A DNA stretch of 64,000 nucleotides from Aeromonas aquatica (GCF_000764655.1 NZ_JRGL01000011.1:1-64000); one strand, 5' to 3'. Shown: positions 36,479-45,766, counted from the first letter of the stretch. Notes: generated by a model from the sequence alone, not told the origin. Made by a program: numbers and translations.

Positions 36479-37513
36479 TCAGGGCAAAGAGTCGAACAGC
36501 ACCAGAGCATGGGGGGCCACAGTGACCCGCGCCCTCTCCCCCTCCAGCGGCTCGCCGATGCTGGCCTCCAGTAGTTGCTCCCCACACGCCACCAGCACCC
36601 GGCAGTGATGGCCGAGGAACTGCTGCTCCCGCACCAGCAAGTCGCCGTCAGCGGCGGCCGTCAACGCCAACTGCTGGGGCCTAAGCATCAGCTGCAGCCG
36701 CTCTCCCGGGACGCGACCGTGCGGCTCATGGCCACAGATGACCCCGAGCGCTGTCTGCACGCAGTGGCTGTCCACCACCTCGGCCGCCAGATAGTTGACC
36801 CCGCCGAGAAATTCCGCCACGAAGCGGTTCTCGGGGCGGCGATAGAGCTGCTCCGGCTGGCCCACCTGCTCGATATGACCGGCCCGGAACAGCGCCAGCC
36901 GATCGGCGAAGGCGAACGCCTCCTCCTTGCTGTGGCTGACGAAGATGGCGCCGATTCCCTGACGCTTGAGCAGGGCGCGGATCTCGAGGATCAGCTTCAT
37001 TCTCACCTGGGTATCAATGTTGGAGAAGGGCTCGTCCAGCAGCATCAACTTGGGCTTGCAGACCAAAGCGCGAGCGATGGCAACCCGCTGCTGCTGGCCA
37101 CCGGAGAGCTGATGGGGATAGCGATCCCCCAGCCCCTGCAGGTTGACCAGGGTCAGCGCCTCCTCGATCTGCTGCTGGCGGCTGTCGCGAGGCACCCGAG
37201 TCAGCCCGAAGCCGATGTTCTCGGCCACCGTCAGGTGGGGGAAGAGGGCGTAATCCTGAAAGATCATGCCGATGTGGCGGCGCTCAGGCGACACCGTCAC
37301 ACCGGGCCCATCCAGCAGGGTCTCGCCGAGACGAATGCTGCCTTCCGCCAGCGGCAGCAGGCCGGCGACGGCCTTGAGCAGCGTGGTCTTGCCACAGCCG
37401 CTCGCCCCGAGCAGGCAGACGATCTCGTTGTCGGCCACCGTCAGGGAGAGCTGTTCCAGCACGTTCTGGCCGTTATAACGGCAGCTTACCTTCTCTACTT
37501 GCAAGCAAGACAC
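36479..37513 (-). CDS. fbpC: Ferric iron ABC transporter ATP-binding protein
   Basis: A 344-residue ATPase: Walker [15 protein letters not shown] (about 34), signature [15 protein letters not shown], Walker [13 protein letters not shown]-loop [15 protein letters not shown]-terminal TOBE-like regulatory domain (MLRPQQLAL) follows, as in FbpC. It powers iron uptake through the permease upstream. Last gene of SBP-permease-ATPase; a hairpin (GGCATCCC...GGGATGCC, 37538-37562) lies between it and the permease gene. Confidence 0.9.
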   Translation of the reverse strand: MSCLQVEKVSCRYNGQNVLEQLSLTVADNEIVCLLGASGCGKTTLLKAVAGLLPLAEGSIRLGETLLDGPGVTVSPERRHIGMIFQDYALFPHLTVAENIGFGLTRVPRDSRQQQIEEALTLVNLQGLGDRYPHQLSGGQQQRVAIARALVCKPKLMLLDEPFSNIDTQVRMKLILEIRALLKRQGIGAIFVSHSKEEAFAFADRLALFRAGHIEQVGQPEQLYRRPENRFVAEFLGGVNYLAAEVVDSHCVQTALGVICGHEPHGRVPGERLQLMLRPQQLALTAAADGDLLVREQQFLGHHCRVLVACGEQLLEASIGEPLEGERARVTVAPHALVLFDSLP

Positions 37514-37584
37514 GACTCGGTTCCTCTCGTTTCATGGCATCCCCGCCGCTGGCCGGGATGCCCTCATATACCCTGATAACGGGC

Positions 37585-39210
37585 CTAGTGACCCGGGCTG
37601 TCCAGGCTGCGGTTGACCCAGATAAGCGGCACCAGCCCCACCAGCACTATGACGATGGCGCCGAGCGCCCCCCGCTCCAGCATCTCGTCCGAGACGAACT
37701 GGTAGACGTGGGTGGCCAGGGTCTCGAAGTTGAACGGCCGCAGCAGCAAAGCCGCGGGCAGCTCCTTCATGGATTCGATGAACACCAGCATGGCACCGGC
37801 AAAGAGGCCGCGTCTCACCAGGGGCAGATGCACCCGGCGCAGCATGCCCCCCGTCCCCTGCCCCAGGGAGCGGGCCGCCATGTCGAGGCTGGGGGAGACC
37901 TTGCCCATGCTGCTCTCCACCGAGCCGATGGCGATGGCCACGAAGCGCACCAGGTAGCCGAATACGATGGCGGTGAGGGTGCCGGTCAGCAGCAGGCCTG
38001 GCCCCTGCATCCCGAGCCACTCGGCCAGATCGTTGAGACCAAAATCCAGCGCCGTCAGCGGCACCAGCACCCCGATGGCCAGCACTGTGCCCGGCATGGC
38101 ATAGCCGGTGGCGGCGATGCGCAGGGGCAGCAGGCTGCGGGTGCCGCCATCGAGGCGGCGGAAGAAGCCGAGCAGCAGGGCTATGGCCATGGCGAGCAGG
38201 GCAGTCAGGGCCGAGATGAGCAGACTGTTGCCAGCGAAACGCACGAATTCCGGCGTCCACGACAACTCGAAGTAGCGCACCCCGTAGTCCAGCAGTATGA
38301 CGAACGGCAGGCCGAAACCGGCCAGCACCAGTCCCCAGCACCAGAGCCCGGCCAGCAGACGGCTGGCCCCCTTGAGGGGGTAGCGCAGGGGCTGCTCATG
38401 GCCCATGGATTTCTGGAACACCTGCTGGCGCTGGCGGGAGCGGCGCTCCAGGGCGATGAGCAGCACCACAGCCAGCAACATCAGGCAGGAGAGCCGGGCG
38501 GCTGTGGCCAGGCTGCCATAGCCGAGCCAGGTGTCGTAAATGGCCGTCGTCAGGGTGTTGATGGCAAAGAAGTGGACTGTGGCGAAGTCTGCCAGTGTCT
38601 CCATCGCCACCAGCGACGCCCCCACCATGATGGCAGGACGGGCCAGGGGCAGGCTGAGGCGACGAAAGCTCTGCCAGGGGGTGCAACCGAGCAATCGGCT
38701 GGAGTGGATCAGGCTGACCGACTGCTCCAGGAAGGAGGCGCGCGCCAGCAGATAGACATAGGGGAAGAGCACCAGCGCCAGCACCCAGGCGGCACCGCCG
38801 AGGGAGCGGATGGCCGGGAACCAGTAATCGACCGGGCTTTGCCAGTCAAACAGGGATCTCAGCCCCGCCTGCAGCGGGCCCGAGTAGTCGAGCAGGTCGG
38901 TATAGACGTAAGCCACTATGTAGGAGGGCATGGCCATGGGCAGCATCAGCGCCCACTGCAGGGCGCGGCGCCCCGGCACCTGGCACATGGCGACCAGCCA
39001 GGCGGTGGGCACCCCGAACAGCAGGCTGAGCAGCACTACCCCCAGCACCAGCCCTGAGGTGTTGCCAAGGTAATCGAGCAGTACCGTATCGGCGAGGTGG
39101 CGAAACAGGTCTCCGTCTGCCGAGAAGGCAGAGAAGATGAGGGCAAGCACCGGCAAACCCAGCAGCAGGGCGGTGGCCCAGCTGCCGGCAATCCATCCAA
39201 AATTTTTCAT
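37585..39210 (-). CDS. fbpB: Ferric iron ABC transporter permease (two fused permease halves)
   Basis: A 541-residue inner-membrane protein with about twelve hydrophobic segments. It contains two EAA-type loops, SRLLGCTPWQSFRRLSLPL in the N-half and AARSLGQGTGGMLRRVHLPL in the C-half. This fused arrangement is typical of FbpB/SfuB. The start KNFGWIAGSWATALLLGLPVL is membrane-anchored. It lies between the binding protein and ATPase genes. Ferric specificity is inferred from the FutA/FbpA-like binding protein. Confidence 0.9.
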   Translation of the reverse strand: MKNFGWIAGSWATALLLGLPVLALIFSAFSADGDLFRHLADTVLLDYLGNTSGLVLGVVLLSLLFGVPTAWLVAMCQVPGRRALQWALMLPMAMPSYIVAYVYTDLLDYSGPLQAGLRSLFDWQSPVDYWFPAIRSLGGAAWVLALVLFPYVYLLARASFLEQSVSLIHSSRLLGCTPWQSFRRLSLPLARPAIMVGASLVAMETLADFATVHFFAINTLTTAIYDTWLGYGSLATAARLSCLMLLAVVLLIALERRSRQRQQVFQKSMGHEQPLRYPLKGASRLLAGLWCWGLVLAGFGLPFVILLDYGVRYFELSWTPEFVRFAGNSLLISALTALLAMAIALLLGFFRRLDGGTRSLLPLRIAATGYAMPGTVLAIGVLVPLTALDFGLNDLAEWLGMQGPGLLLTGTLTAIVFGYLVRFVAIAIGSVESSMGKVSPSLDMAARSLGQGTGGMLRRVHLPLVRRGLFAGAMLVFIESMKELPAALLLRPFNFETLATHVYQFVSDEMLERGALGAIVIVLVGLVPLIWVNRSLDSPGH

Positions 39211-39226
39211 GAGACCACAGCGATTG

Positions 39227-39245
39227 ATGGGGCCTTAGGCCCCAT
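39227..39245 (-). terminator. Intra-operon hairpin between binding protein and permease genes
   Basis: ATGGGGCC TTA GGCCCCAT perfect hairpin without a T-run, directly after the binding-protein stop. Such structures often stabilise the upstream mRNA or partly terminate, giving more binding protein than permease. Confidence 0.55.
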
Positions 39246-39249
39246 CTGA

Positions 39250-40257
39250 TTACAAGTCGAATTTCACTTCATCCAGCAGCTGCAAGGCGTCCTTGCGGTG
39301 CTTGGCATAGTCGCTGACCGGCAGGGAGTCAGACTTGAAACTGCCCCAGGACTTGACCATGGCGGAAGGCTCGACCCCGGCCTTGACCGGATACTCGGCA
39401 TTCACGTCCGCATACATGTGCTGGGCGGTGTCGCCAGAGAGGAACTCCATCAGCTTCTGGGCGGCGTCCTTGTTCTTGGCGTACTTGGTCATGGCCACGC
39501 CGCTCACGTTGACGTGGGCACCGCGATCAGCCTGGTTCGGGAAGTTGATGTAAACCGCCTCGGCCCAGGATTTCTGCGCCGGGTCTTTCAGCATGGCGCC
39601 CAGGTAGTAGCTGTTGCCCAGCGACAGATCGCAGATACCGTCCTTGATCGCCTTGACCTGATCCCGGTCGTTGCCTTGCGGCTTGCGCGCCAGGTTGGCC
39701 TTGACCCCTTCCAGCCAGGTCTTGGTGTCCGCCATACCGTGATGGGCAATCATGGACGAAACCAGCGCCACATTGTACTCGTGCTTGCCGCTGCGGGTAC
39801 AAATTTTTCCTTTGAATTCAGGCTTGACCAGATCTTCGTAGCGGATGGTGTCGAGCTTGCCGAGACGATCCTTGCTGGAGTAGATGGCGCGCACCCGGGT
39901 GGTCAGGGCGAACCACTTGTTGTCCGGATCACGATAGATGGAGGGGATGTTCTCCTGCAGTGTCTTGCTGTCCACCGGCTGCACCAGATCCTTGTCCACC
40001 AGATCGGTCAGACGGCTGATGTCGACGGTCAGCATCAGATCCGCCGGGGAGAGCTTGCCTTCCCGTTCCAGACGCTCGTTCAGCCCCTCTTTGGCGAACA
40101 CCACGTTGACCTTGATACCCGATTCCTTCTCGAACTGCTGGATGATGGGCTTGATCAGCTCATCTTGCCGGTTGGAGTAGACGTTCACCTCCCCTGCAGC
40201 CAATGCCGACTGGGTGACCAGCGAGGAGAAGAGCAGCGCCAACATCTTCATTTTCAT
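39250..40257 (-). CDS. fbpA: Ferric iron ABC transporter periplasmic binding protein
   Basis: A 335-residue protein: signal peptide MKMKMLALLFSSLVTQSALA, mature AGEVNVYSNRQDELIKPIIQ. ADLMLTVDISRLTDLVDKDL and the tyrosine pair in LSLGNSYYLGAML are hallmarks of FbpA/FutA transferrin-like proteins that bind Fe3+ through tyrosines. The ATG at 40257 gives the best spacing to AAGGA; several in-frame ATGs lie nearby. A Fur-box-like stretch (GAAAATAGTTATCAATC on the minus strand, about 40280-40300) precedes it, consistent with iron repression. Confidence 0.9.
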   Translation of the reverse strand: MKMKMLALLFSSLVTQSALAAGEVNVYSNRQDELIKPIIQQFEKESGIKVNVVFAKEGLNERLEREGKLSPADLMLTVDISRLTDLVDKDLVQPVDSKTLQENIPSIYRDPDNKWFALTTRVRAIYSSKDRLGKLDTIRYEDLVKPEFKGKICTRSGKHEYNVALVSSMIAHHGMADTKTWLEGVKANLARKPQGNDRDQVKAIKDGICDLSLGNSYYLGAMLKDPAQKSWAEAVYINFPNQADRGAHVNVSGVAMTKYAKNKDAAQKLMEFLSGDTAQHMYADVNAEYPVKAGVEPSAMVKSWGSFKSDSLPVSDYAKHRKDALQLLDEVKFDL

Positions 40258-40489
40258 CATCCATTCCTTGTACATGTATCGATTGATAACTATTTTCGTT
40301 TGCATTCTGCACAGTCGAGACAACAGTATCAAGGTCGTTTACACAGGTAGGATCACATATTTAACCATCGACCAAACAAAGAGGCCGGATGGAATCCCAC
40401 CCAGCCTCTCGATGATATATCACTCATTTCGGCCAGACTGGCTGTCCCCGCTCACCCCGACCGACAGGCAGCAAAATGGTCATAAGGGA

Positions 40490-40828
40490 TCACAGTGCCT
40501 CGTCGTCGCTCTCACCGGTACGGATGCGGACCGCCTGCAGCAGGTCGTAGACGAAAATCTTGCCATCACCGATCTTGCCGGTATAAGCCGCTTTGCAAAT
40601 GGCCTCGATCACCCCTTCCACGTTCTCGTCGGCGGTGGCGATCTCCAGTTTAACCTTCGGCAGGAAGTCGACCTGATACTCGGCTCCCCGGTATAATTCG
40701 GTGTGTCCCTTCTGACGACCGAAGCCCTTGACCTCGGACACGGTCAGGCCCTCGACCCCCAGGCTGGCGATGGCCTCGCGCACATCGTCCAACTTGAAGG
40801 GTTTGATAATCGCAGTAATCAGCTTCAT
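40490..40828 (-). CDS. glnK: PII nitrogen regulatory protein
   Basis: A 112-residue PII trimer subunit. The uridylylated Y51 lies in the T-loop GHTELYRGAEYQVDFLPK. Also present are the C-terminal nucleotide-binding KAAYTGKIGDGKIFVYDL and the end RIRTGESDDEAL. Overall it is nearer GlnK (MKLITAIIKPFKL, KAAYTGKIGDG) than GlnB. No amtB is adjacent, which is unusual for glnK. A sigma-54-like promoter lies upstream. Confidence 0.88.
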   Translation of the reverse strand: MKLITAIIKPFKLDDVREAIASLGVEGLTVSEVKGFGRQKGHTELYRGAEYQVDFLPKVKLEIATADENVEGVIEAICKAAYTGKIGDGKIFVYDLLQAVRIRTGESDDEAL

Positions 40829-40867
40829 CTGGTTGCTCCCAATCCATGGTATGTCGTGGATAGAGAC

Positions 40868-40885
40868 TTCAATTCTTGTGCCAAG
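40868..40885 (-). promoter_or_regulatory. Candidate sigma-54 promoter of glnK, with NtrC-like sites upstream
   Basis: On the minus strand TTGGCAC, five bases, then TTGAA. The -24 element is perfect and the -12 has GA instead of GC. It is about 40 bases upstream of glnK. Two TGCACCA half sites (40989-40995 and 41007-41013) lie about 110 bases further, where NtrC enhancers would be expected. Confidence 0.5.
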
Positions 40886-41030
40886 TATTTTTATTGTTTA
40901 TTTTCATAAAGATAGGCTTTAACCCTTGGGCCATTAGGACCCAGGATCACCAAGGAAGCGCATCTCGCCCCATATTGAGGCACCAAGCTGCACCAGACTC
41001 CCTTGATGCACCAAATGAGAGCATCACCCC

Positions 41031-41447
41031 ATGTTAGTCATCTCCAACAGCGTGACCATCCCCTGGCACGAGCTGCAGTTCCAGACCATGCGCGCCCAGG
41101 GCGCCGGCGGTCAGCACGTCAACAAGACCGACTCCGCCGTCTGGCTGCGCTTCGATTACCGCGACTCCCCCAGCCTGCCGGATCTCTACAAGGAGGGGCT
41201 GGAGAAGCTGAGCGACAGCCGGGTGCACGACGGCTTCATCCAGATCAGGGTCGAGACCCATCGCAGCCAGGACATGAATCGCAAGGAGGCCATGAGCCGG
41301 CTGACCGAGCTGCTGAAGAAGGCCGCCTGGCGCCCCAAGGCCCGCCACGCCACCAAGCCGACCCGCAGCTCCCAGCGCAAGCGGGTCGACGCCAAGAAGC
41401 GCAAGGGGGACATCAAGTCGGCCCGCGGCAAACCCGTGCTGGAGTGA
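41031..41447 (+). CDS. arfB: Alternative ribosome-rescue factor (peptidyl-tRNA hydrolase) ArfB
   Basis: A 138-residue release-factor-like protein with the catalytic GGQ in RAQGAGGQHVNKTDSAVWL (about 26-28). The basic C-terminal tail (RKRVDAKKRKGDIKSARGK) enters the empty mRNA channel of stalled ribosomes. Length equals E. coli ArfB (140). It is divergent from glnK and 32 bases before ogt. Confidence 0.95.
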   Translation: MLVISNSVTIPWHELQFQTMRAQGAGGQHVNKTDSAVWLRFDYRDSPSLPDLYKEGLEKLSDSRVHDGFIQIRVETHRSQDMNRKEAMSRLTELLKKAAWRPKARHATKPTRSSQRKRVDAKKRKGDIKSARGKPVLE

Positions 41448-41479
41448 CCTCGACTGCCCACGCCAAGGAATCAACACAG

Positions 41480-41980
41480 ATGAGATACAGCTTCTGCGAC
41501 AGCGCCCATGGTCCCTTGCTCGTCGCCATCGATCGGGACGGGCTGCGCTATGTGGAGTTCGTGCGAGGTGAGCGGCCCGTGATGCCGGCACCGGAATGGC
41601 AGCGGGACGAGGTGGCGCTCGCCCCCTTCATCGAGCAGTTCGAGGCCTACTTCGCCGGCCGGCTGCAACGCTTTGACCTGCCGCTCGCCGCCCGGGGCAC
41701 CCCCTTCCAGCAATCCGTCTGGCAGGCCCTGTGCGAGATCCCCTACGGCGAGACCACCAGCTATCTGGAGATCGCCCGGGCCATCGGCAATCCCAAGGCG
41801 ATGCGGGCGGTGGGCGCCGCCAACGGCCGCAATCCTTTGAGCATCATAGTGCCCTGCCACAGGGTCATAGGCCGCAGCGGCGAGCTGATCGGATATGGCG
41901 GAGGCCTGCCCATCAAACGCTGGCTATTGGCGCTGGAGCAGGAGAGCAGAGGCTTTGAACTGACCCCACCCGGCGTTTAG
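41480..41980 (+). CDS. ogt: Methylated-DNA--protein-cysteine methyltransferase
   Basis: A 166-residue suicide DNA repair protein that removes alkyl groups from O6-guanine. Active site IIVPCHRVIGRSGEL (cysteine about 135) and the HTH SYLEIARAIGNPKAMRAVG are intact. The N-terminal domain is short, as in Ogt rather than Ada. The ATG at 41480 begins MRYSFCDSAHG. It follows arfB closely and ends near a terminator. Confidence 0.94.
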   Translation: MRYSFCDSAHGPLLVAIDRDGLRYVEFVRGERPVMPAPEWQRDEVALAPFIEQFEAYFAGRLQRFDLPLAARGTPFQQSVWQALCEIPYGETTSYLEIARAIGNPKAMRAVGAANGRNPLSIIVPCHRVIGRSGELIGYGGGLPIKRWLLALEQESRGFELTPPGV

Positions 41981-42118
41981 CAAAATGAACATAGTATGAA
42001 GAATCGCCTCAGAAGGGCTTCAGACAGGAGCTGGCATCATGGCTTCATACTTGGATGGCACGGAACATCCTTCATCCAGGTACCACCCGTGTGACGCTTC
42101 CAATCTGTCTTTTTCCCC

Positions 42119-42144
42119 GCGCCTCCCCAGAGGCGCTTTTTTTT
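42119..42144 (+). terminator. ogt terminator
   Basis: GCGCCTC CCCA GAGGCGC followed by eight T's. Confidence 0.9.
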
Positions 42145-42161
42145 GCCTGTCGTCCGGCCAC

Positions 42162-42186
42162 AAAAAAGCCCGCCGAAGCGGGCCTT
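42162..42186 (-). terminator. Nucleoside transporter terminator
   Basis: AAAAAAGCCCGC CGAA GCGGGCCTT hairpin with T's on the minus strand, 30 bases beyond the transporter stop. Confidence 0.85.
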
Positions 42187-42215
42187 GACCGGAAGGTGCT
42201 AGCTTCGGGGTCACA

Positions 42216-43412
42216 TCAGAGGGCGAGGAAGAGCCCGGCCAGGGAGGCGCTCATCAGGTTCGCCAGCACCCCCGCCAGAATCGCACGCATGCCGTAACGG
42301 GCGATGAAGGCCTTGCGCTCCGGTACCATGGCCCCCAGGCCGCCGATCAGGATCGCCATGGAGGAGATGTTGGCGAAGCCGCACAGGGCGAAGGTGACGA
42401 TGGCCTTGCTCGAGGCATCCAGGGTCTGATCCTGCACCAGGGCGATGAAGGCGACGAACTCGTTGATGACGATCTTGGTGCCGATCAGGGCGCCGGCCGC
42501 CTGAGCCTGATCCCAGGGCACACCGATGAGCCAGGAGACGGGGGCAAACAGCCAGCCCAGGATGATCTGGAAGCTCAGCTCCAGCCCCACCAGATCCCCG
42601 GCCCAGCCGATCAGACCGTTGAACAGGGCGATCACCCCGACGAAGGCCAGCAGGGTGGCACCCACCGCCACCGCGATGTTCAGACCCGCCATGGCGCCGT
42701 CGGCCGCCGCTTCGATGACGTTGGTCGAGCGCGGCATCTCCACGTCCTGGTGGTGATCCACCTCATCGGCACTGGGGGGCACCAGGATCTTGGCCATGGC
42801 CAGACCGGCGGGGGCCGACATGAAGGCCGCCGCGATCAGGTATTTCAGCTCGACGCCGATGCTGGCGTAGCCCACCAGGGTGCCGCCGGCCACCGAGGCC
42901 AGGCCGCAGCTCATCACCGCGAAGAACTGGGAATCGGACATCTTGGAGAGGTAGGGCTTGACCACCAGGGGCGCCTCCACCATGCCGACGAAAATGTTGG
43001 CGGTGGCGGAGAGGCTCTCGGCACGGCCGGTGCCCAGCAGTTTCTGCAGGCCGCCGCCGAGCAGGGCGATCACCTTGGGCATCAGGCCGATGTGGTAGAG
43101 GATGGCGATGAGGGCGGAGAAGAAGATGATGACCGGCAGCACGTTGAACGCGAAGATGAAGCCCAGCTTGAACTTGGCCAGATCGCCGAACAGGAAGGCG
43201 ATCCCCTCCTGACCGTAGCCGATCACGCTGCTGACACTCTCGCTGACCCCGTTCAGCACGCTCTGACCGGCGGGCAGCCAGAGCACCAGCGCGGCGAAGA
43301 GGATTTGCAGACAGAGGGCCAGGCCGACTGTTCGCAACGGGATACGACGACGATTATCAGAGCAGAGTACGGCCATCGCCAGGATACTCAGGATGCCGAG
43401 CAGGGCAATCAT
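42216..43412 (-). CDS. nupC: Concentrative nucleoside transporter (CNT/NupC family)
   Basis: A 398-residue inner-membrane transporter with about ten hydrophobic segments. LGGGLQKLLGTGRAESLSA, ANIFVGMVEAPLVVKPYLSK and GTKIVINEFVAF form the nucleoside/Na+ site. Sequence is closer to Vibrio vcCNT than to E. coli NupC, so sodium coupling is likely. A PurR-like palindrome lies upstream. Downstream of a LysR gene but with a 182-base gap. Confidence 0.92.
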   Translation of the reverse strand: MIALLGILSILAMAVLCSDNRRRIPLRTVGLALCLQILFAALVLWLPAGQSVLNGVSESVSSVIGYGQEGIAFLFGDLAKFKLGFIFAFNVLPVIIFFSALIAILYHIGLMPKVIALLGGGLQKLLGTGRAESLSATANIFVGMVEAPLVVKPYLSKMSDSQFFAVMSCGLASVAGGTLVGYASIGVELKYLIAAAFMSAPAGLAMAKILVPPSADEVDHHQDVEMPRSTNVIEAAADGAMAGLNIAVAVGATLLAFVGVIALFNGLIGWAGDLVGLELSFQIILGWLFAPVSWLIGVPWDQAQAAGALIGTKIVINEFVAFIALVQDQTLDASSKAIVTFALCGFANISSMAILIGGLGAMVPERKAFIARYGMRAILAGVLANLMSASLAGLFLAL

Positions 43413-43504
43413 AGGGATTCCATCTAGTGGGGTAAAAGATGGGCGCGGATTCTGCTCCTCCCGCGTGGTTACTGCAAGCCCGCCTGGTTACGGATCTGTT
43501 AGCA

Positions 43505-43514
43505 AAAACGTTTT
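43505..43514. promoter_or_regulatory. PurR/LacI-type operator candidate upstream of the nucleoside transporter
   Basis: AAAACGTTTT centred in GCAAAAACGTTTTCAC, about 95 bases before the transporter start. It matches the core of the PurR consensus (AAACGTTTTC), with mismatches at the ends. Confidence 0.4.
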
Positions 43515-43594
43515 CACGATATCGGTTGCGCCAAGGTGCTGATTTGGTTCAATTTTGATATCAGGCGAAAGCCAGTGTTCGTATATGGAAACGA

Positions 43595-44551
43595 TTATTC
43601 CTCTGCACCGGACAATTTGCCGCCGAGCCAGGGAGCGAGCCGCTGCTCCCAATAGGGTTCGGGGCCGAAGCTCTCCTTGAGGAAGTCGATGAACAGCCGG
43701 ATCTTGGGATCCAGATGCTCGCGCCTAGCGTAGACGGCGTGCACCGCCATCTTCTGGTTCGGTCGCCACTGGGGCAGCAGGGGAATGAGCTGGCCTGATT
43801 GCAACTCCTTGTCCAGCAAGTAGTTGGCGACATAGGCGATGCCGAGCCCGGCCAGGGCGGCGTCCCGCACCGCCTCCGCCAGATCCACCCGGTAGTTGCC
43901 GGCCACCTGCACCGTCTGGCGCTCCTTGCCCTGGCGGAACGACCACTCGTGATAGCGCCGCTCCCGGCTCTGGTAGGTGATGCAGTTGTGCTGGGCCAGA
44001 TCCTTGGGCTGCAGCGGGGTACCGTGGCTCAGGAGGTAGTCCGGCGAGGCCACCAGCACGAAGTGGATGTCCGCCAGGCGCTGCCCCACCAGCGCCTGGG
44101 GCTTGTCCTCATAAGTAGTGATCCAGAGATCCAGCCCCTCATCCACCAGGTTGGTTCTGTGATCGAACAGGGAGACTTCCAGCTCCAGCCCGGGGTAGCG
44201 ATCCTGAAACGCCTTGAGGCGCGGGATCACGTGCAGTCGGCCGAAGGACTGGCCGACCCCAAGATGCAGCACGCCGCTCACCTTGCCACGGCGCTCCGCC
44301 ACCATGGAGTCCGCCTCCAGTCCAACCGCCACCAGGGCGCGACAGTGGCGGGCATACTCCTGGCCGAGCTCGGTCAGGGCGAAGCGACGGGTGGTGCGCT
44401 GCACCAGCTGGGCACCGAGCTCGGTCTCGAGCTGGGCCAGCTGCTTGCTGATGTGGGACTTGGAGACACCGAGCCGGCGCGCGGCGGCGGAGATGCCCTG
44501 CTCACGGACCAAGGCATCGAAGATCACCATTTGGGGAAGGCGTTGCAGCAC
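43595..44551 (-). CDS. LysR-family transcriptional regulator
   Basis: A 318-residue LysR protein of the CrgA/AaeR-like group. HTH at about 15-40 (QGISAAARRLGVSKSHISKQ) and an effector domain ending around 300. HVIPRLKAFQDRYPGLELEV and GLDLWITTYEDKPQALVGQR are typical of the group, where members control aromatic acid efflux, quinone or oxidative stress genes. No divergent target gene is obvious; the nearest are the nucleoside transporter downstream and gpx upstream, both on the same strand. The target cannot be named. Confidence 0.88.
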   Translation of the reverse strand: MLQRLPQMVIFDALVREQGISAAARRLGVSKSHISKQLAQLETELGAQLVQRTTRRFALTELGQEYARHCRALVAVGLEADSMVAERRGKVSGVLHLGVGQSFGRLHVIPRLKAFQDRYPGLELEVSLFDHRTNLVDEGLDLWITTYEDKPQALVGQRLADIHFVLVASPDYLLSHGTPLQPKDLAQHNCITYQSRERRYHEWSFRQGKERQTVQVAGNYRVDLAEAVRDAALAGLGIAYVANYLLDKELQSGQLIPLLPQWRPNQKMAVHAVYARREHLDPKIRLFIDFLKESFGPEPYWEQRLAPWLGGKLSGAEE

Positions 44552-44606
44552 GGGGTTACCAGATTGAGGGGGATGCCGCCATTATTCCAGAGCCGCCCGG
44601 CGAGGC

Positions 44607-45143
44607 CTAGCGATCGAGGGCCTGTTTCACCGCGGCCAGCAGCGGATCGGCATCCGGACTCTGATTGGCACCGTAGCTCGCGATCAGCTTGCCATCGCGG
44701 CCGATCAGGTACTTGTGGAAGTTCCAGCCAGGGGCATCGCCACCGGCGGCGGCCGCCAGTCCCTTGTAGAGCGGGCTGGCATCGTCCCCGCGCACGGCGA
44801 TCCGGTTGAACATGGGGAAGGTCACGCCGTAGTCGCGCCGACAGACAGAGGCGGTCTTGCCCTCATCCCCGGACTCCTGCCAGAAGTCGTTGGAGGGGAA
44901 GCCCAGCACGATCAGCCCCCGTTCCTTGTAACCCTGATAGAGCCGCTCCAGATCGGCGAACTGGCCGCGATAACCACAATAGGAGGCGGTGTTGACCACC
45001 AGCACCACCTTGCCCTCGGTCAGCTGACAGAGATTGTGGCGCTGGGTGCTGTTGAGCTCCCTCTGCTCCAGGTTGAAGTAATCGGGACAGGCCGCAGAGG
45101 CCGCACTCGCGCCGAGCAATAACAACAGGCTGAACCATTTCAT
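44607..45143 (-). CDS. Exported glutathione peroxidase-family protein
   Basis: A 178-residue thiol peroxidase with signal peptide MKWFSLLLLLGASAASA, so it is periplasmic. Conserved parts: VVLVVNTASYCGYRGQFADL with the peroxidatic cysteine (about 56), a changed second motif FPSNDFW in place of FPCNQF, CRRDYGVTFPMF, and WNFHKYLIGRDG with the active-site W and N. The substitutions mean the resolving chemistry may differ from cytoplasmic Gpx; in the periplasm the reductant would not be glutathione reductase-driven. Confidence 0.87.
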   Translation of the reverse strand: MKWFSLLLLLGASAASAACPDYFNLEQRELNSTQRHNLCQLTEGKVVLVVNTASYCGYRGQFADLERLYQGYKERGLIVLGFPSNDFWQESGDEGKTASVCRRDYGVTFPMFNRIAVRGDDASPLYKGLAAAAGGDAPGWNFHKYLIGRDGKLIASYGANQSPDADPLLAAVKQALDR

Positions 45144-45202
45144 TGACGTGACTCCTCAATTTTTTCGCATCATACGCGAGAACTCGCCATCTGGTTCAGG
45201 GA

Positions 45203-45766
45203 TCAGTACAAGGGGATCCCGGTCAGCCAGCCGTGGCCCCAGAAGATCATCAGCGCCGTCAGCGCCAGACCGGCGCCCACGCAGATCCCGGTGCCCTGCC
45301 AGTTCGCCTCGGGTCGCGGCTTCTGCCGCCAGTCGCGCACCGAAATCCAGACGATGCTGACCAGCGCCCAGAGCCCCAGCCCACCGAACAACACCAGGGA
45401 GCGAGCCTCGCTGTTCACCGCCAGATGGCTGCCCGCCCACAGCAGGGTGCCGATGAGCTGGGGATGCACCAGCCAGCGCCGAAAGTGGTTGGGTCCCTGA
45501 CCTGCGCAGAGCAGGATCAGCGCGACGGGCATGGTTGCCATCACCAGGGCGTGGCCCCAGGTTGGCAGAAAGTAGAGCGGCAGGGGGCTGGCACTGCGCC
45601 AGCCGGCGATGATGCAGGCGATGGCGACGAACACCAGCAGCGAGAAGAGCCCCTTGTAACGCTGCACTCCCAGCCGATCGCGCAGGCGGGCACGGTGGGT
45701 CACGGCGAAGCAGGGATAGAGGTGGATCAGGGTAAATAGCACTACCCCCAGGGTCAGCAAGATCAT
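45203..45766 (-). CDS. NnrU-family inner-membrane protein
   Basis: A 187-residue protein with six hydrophobic segments. LIHLYPCFAVTHRARLRDR, YFLPTWGHALVMATMPVALIL and NHFRRWLVHPQLIGTLLWAG place it in the NnrU family (related to isoprenylcysteine methyltransferase-like membrane proteins), first described near denitrification genes. No denitrification gene is nearby. Role unknown. Confidence 0.8.
   Translation of the reverse strand: MILLTLGVVLFTLIHLYPCFAVTHRARLRDRLGVQRYKGLFSLLVFVAIACIIAGWRSASPLPLYFLPTWGHALVMATMPVALILLCAGQGPNHFRRWLVHPQLIGTLLWAGSHLAVNSEARSLVLFGGLGLWALVSIVWISVRDWRQKPRPEANWQGTGICVGAGLALTALMIFWGHGWLTGIPLY

Noticed and set aside
40280-40300. Fur box upstream of the ferric-iron binding protein as a separate feature
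   Set aside because: The match to the 19-base consensus is only partial; noted in the gene entry rather than called.
42020-42214. 64-codon minus-strand ORF between ogt and the nucleoside transporter
   Set aside because: It runs across two back-to-back terminators and has no Shine-Dalgarno or recognisable features.
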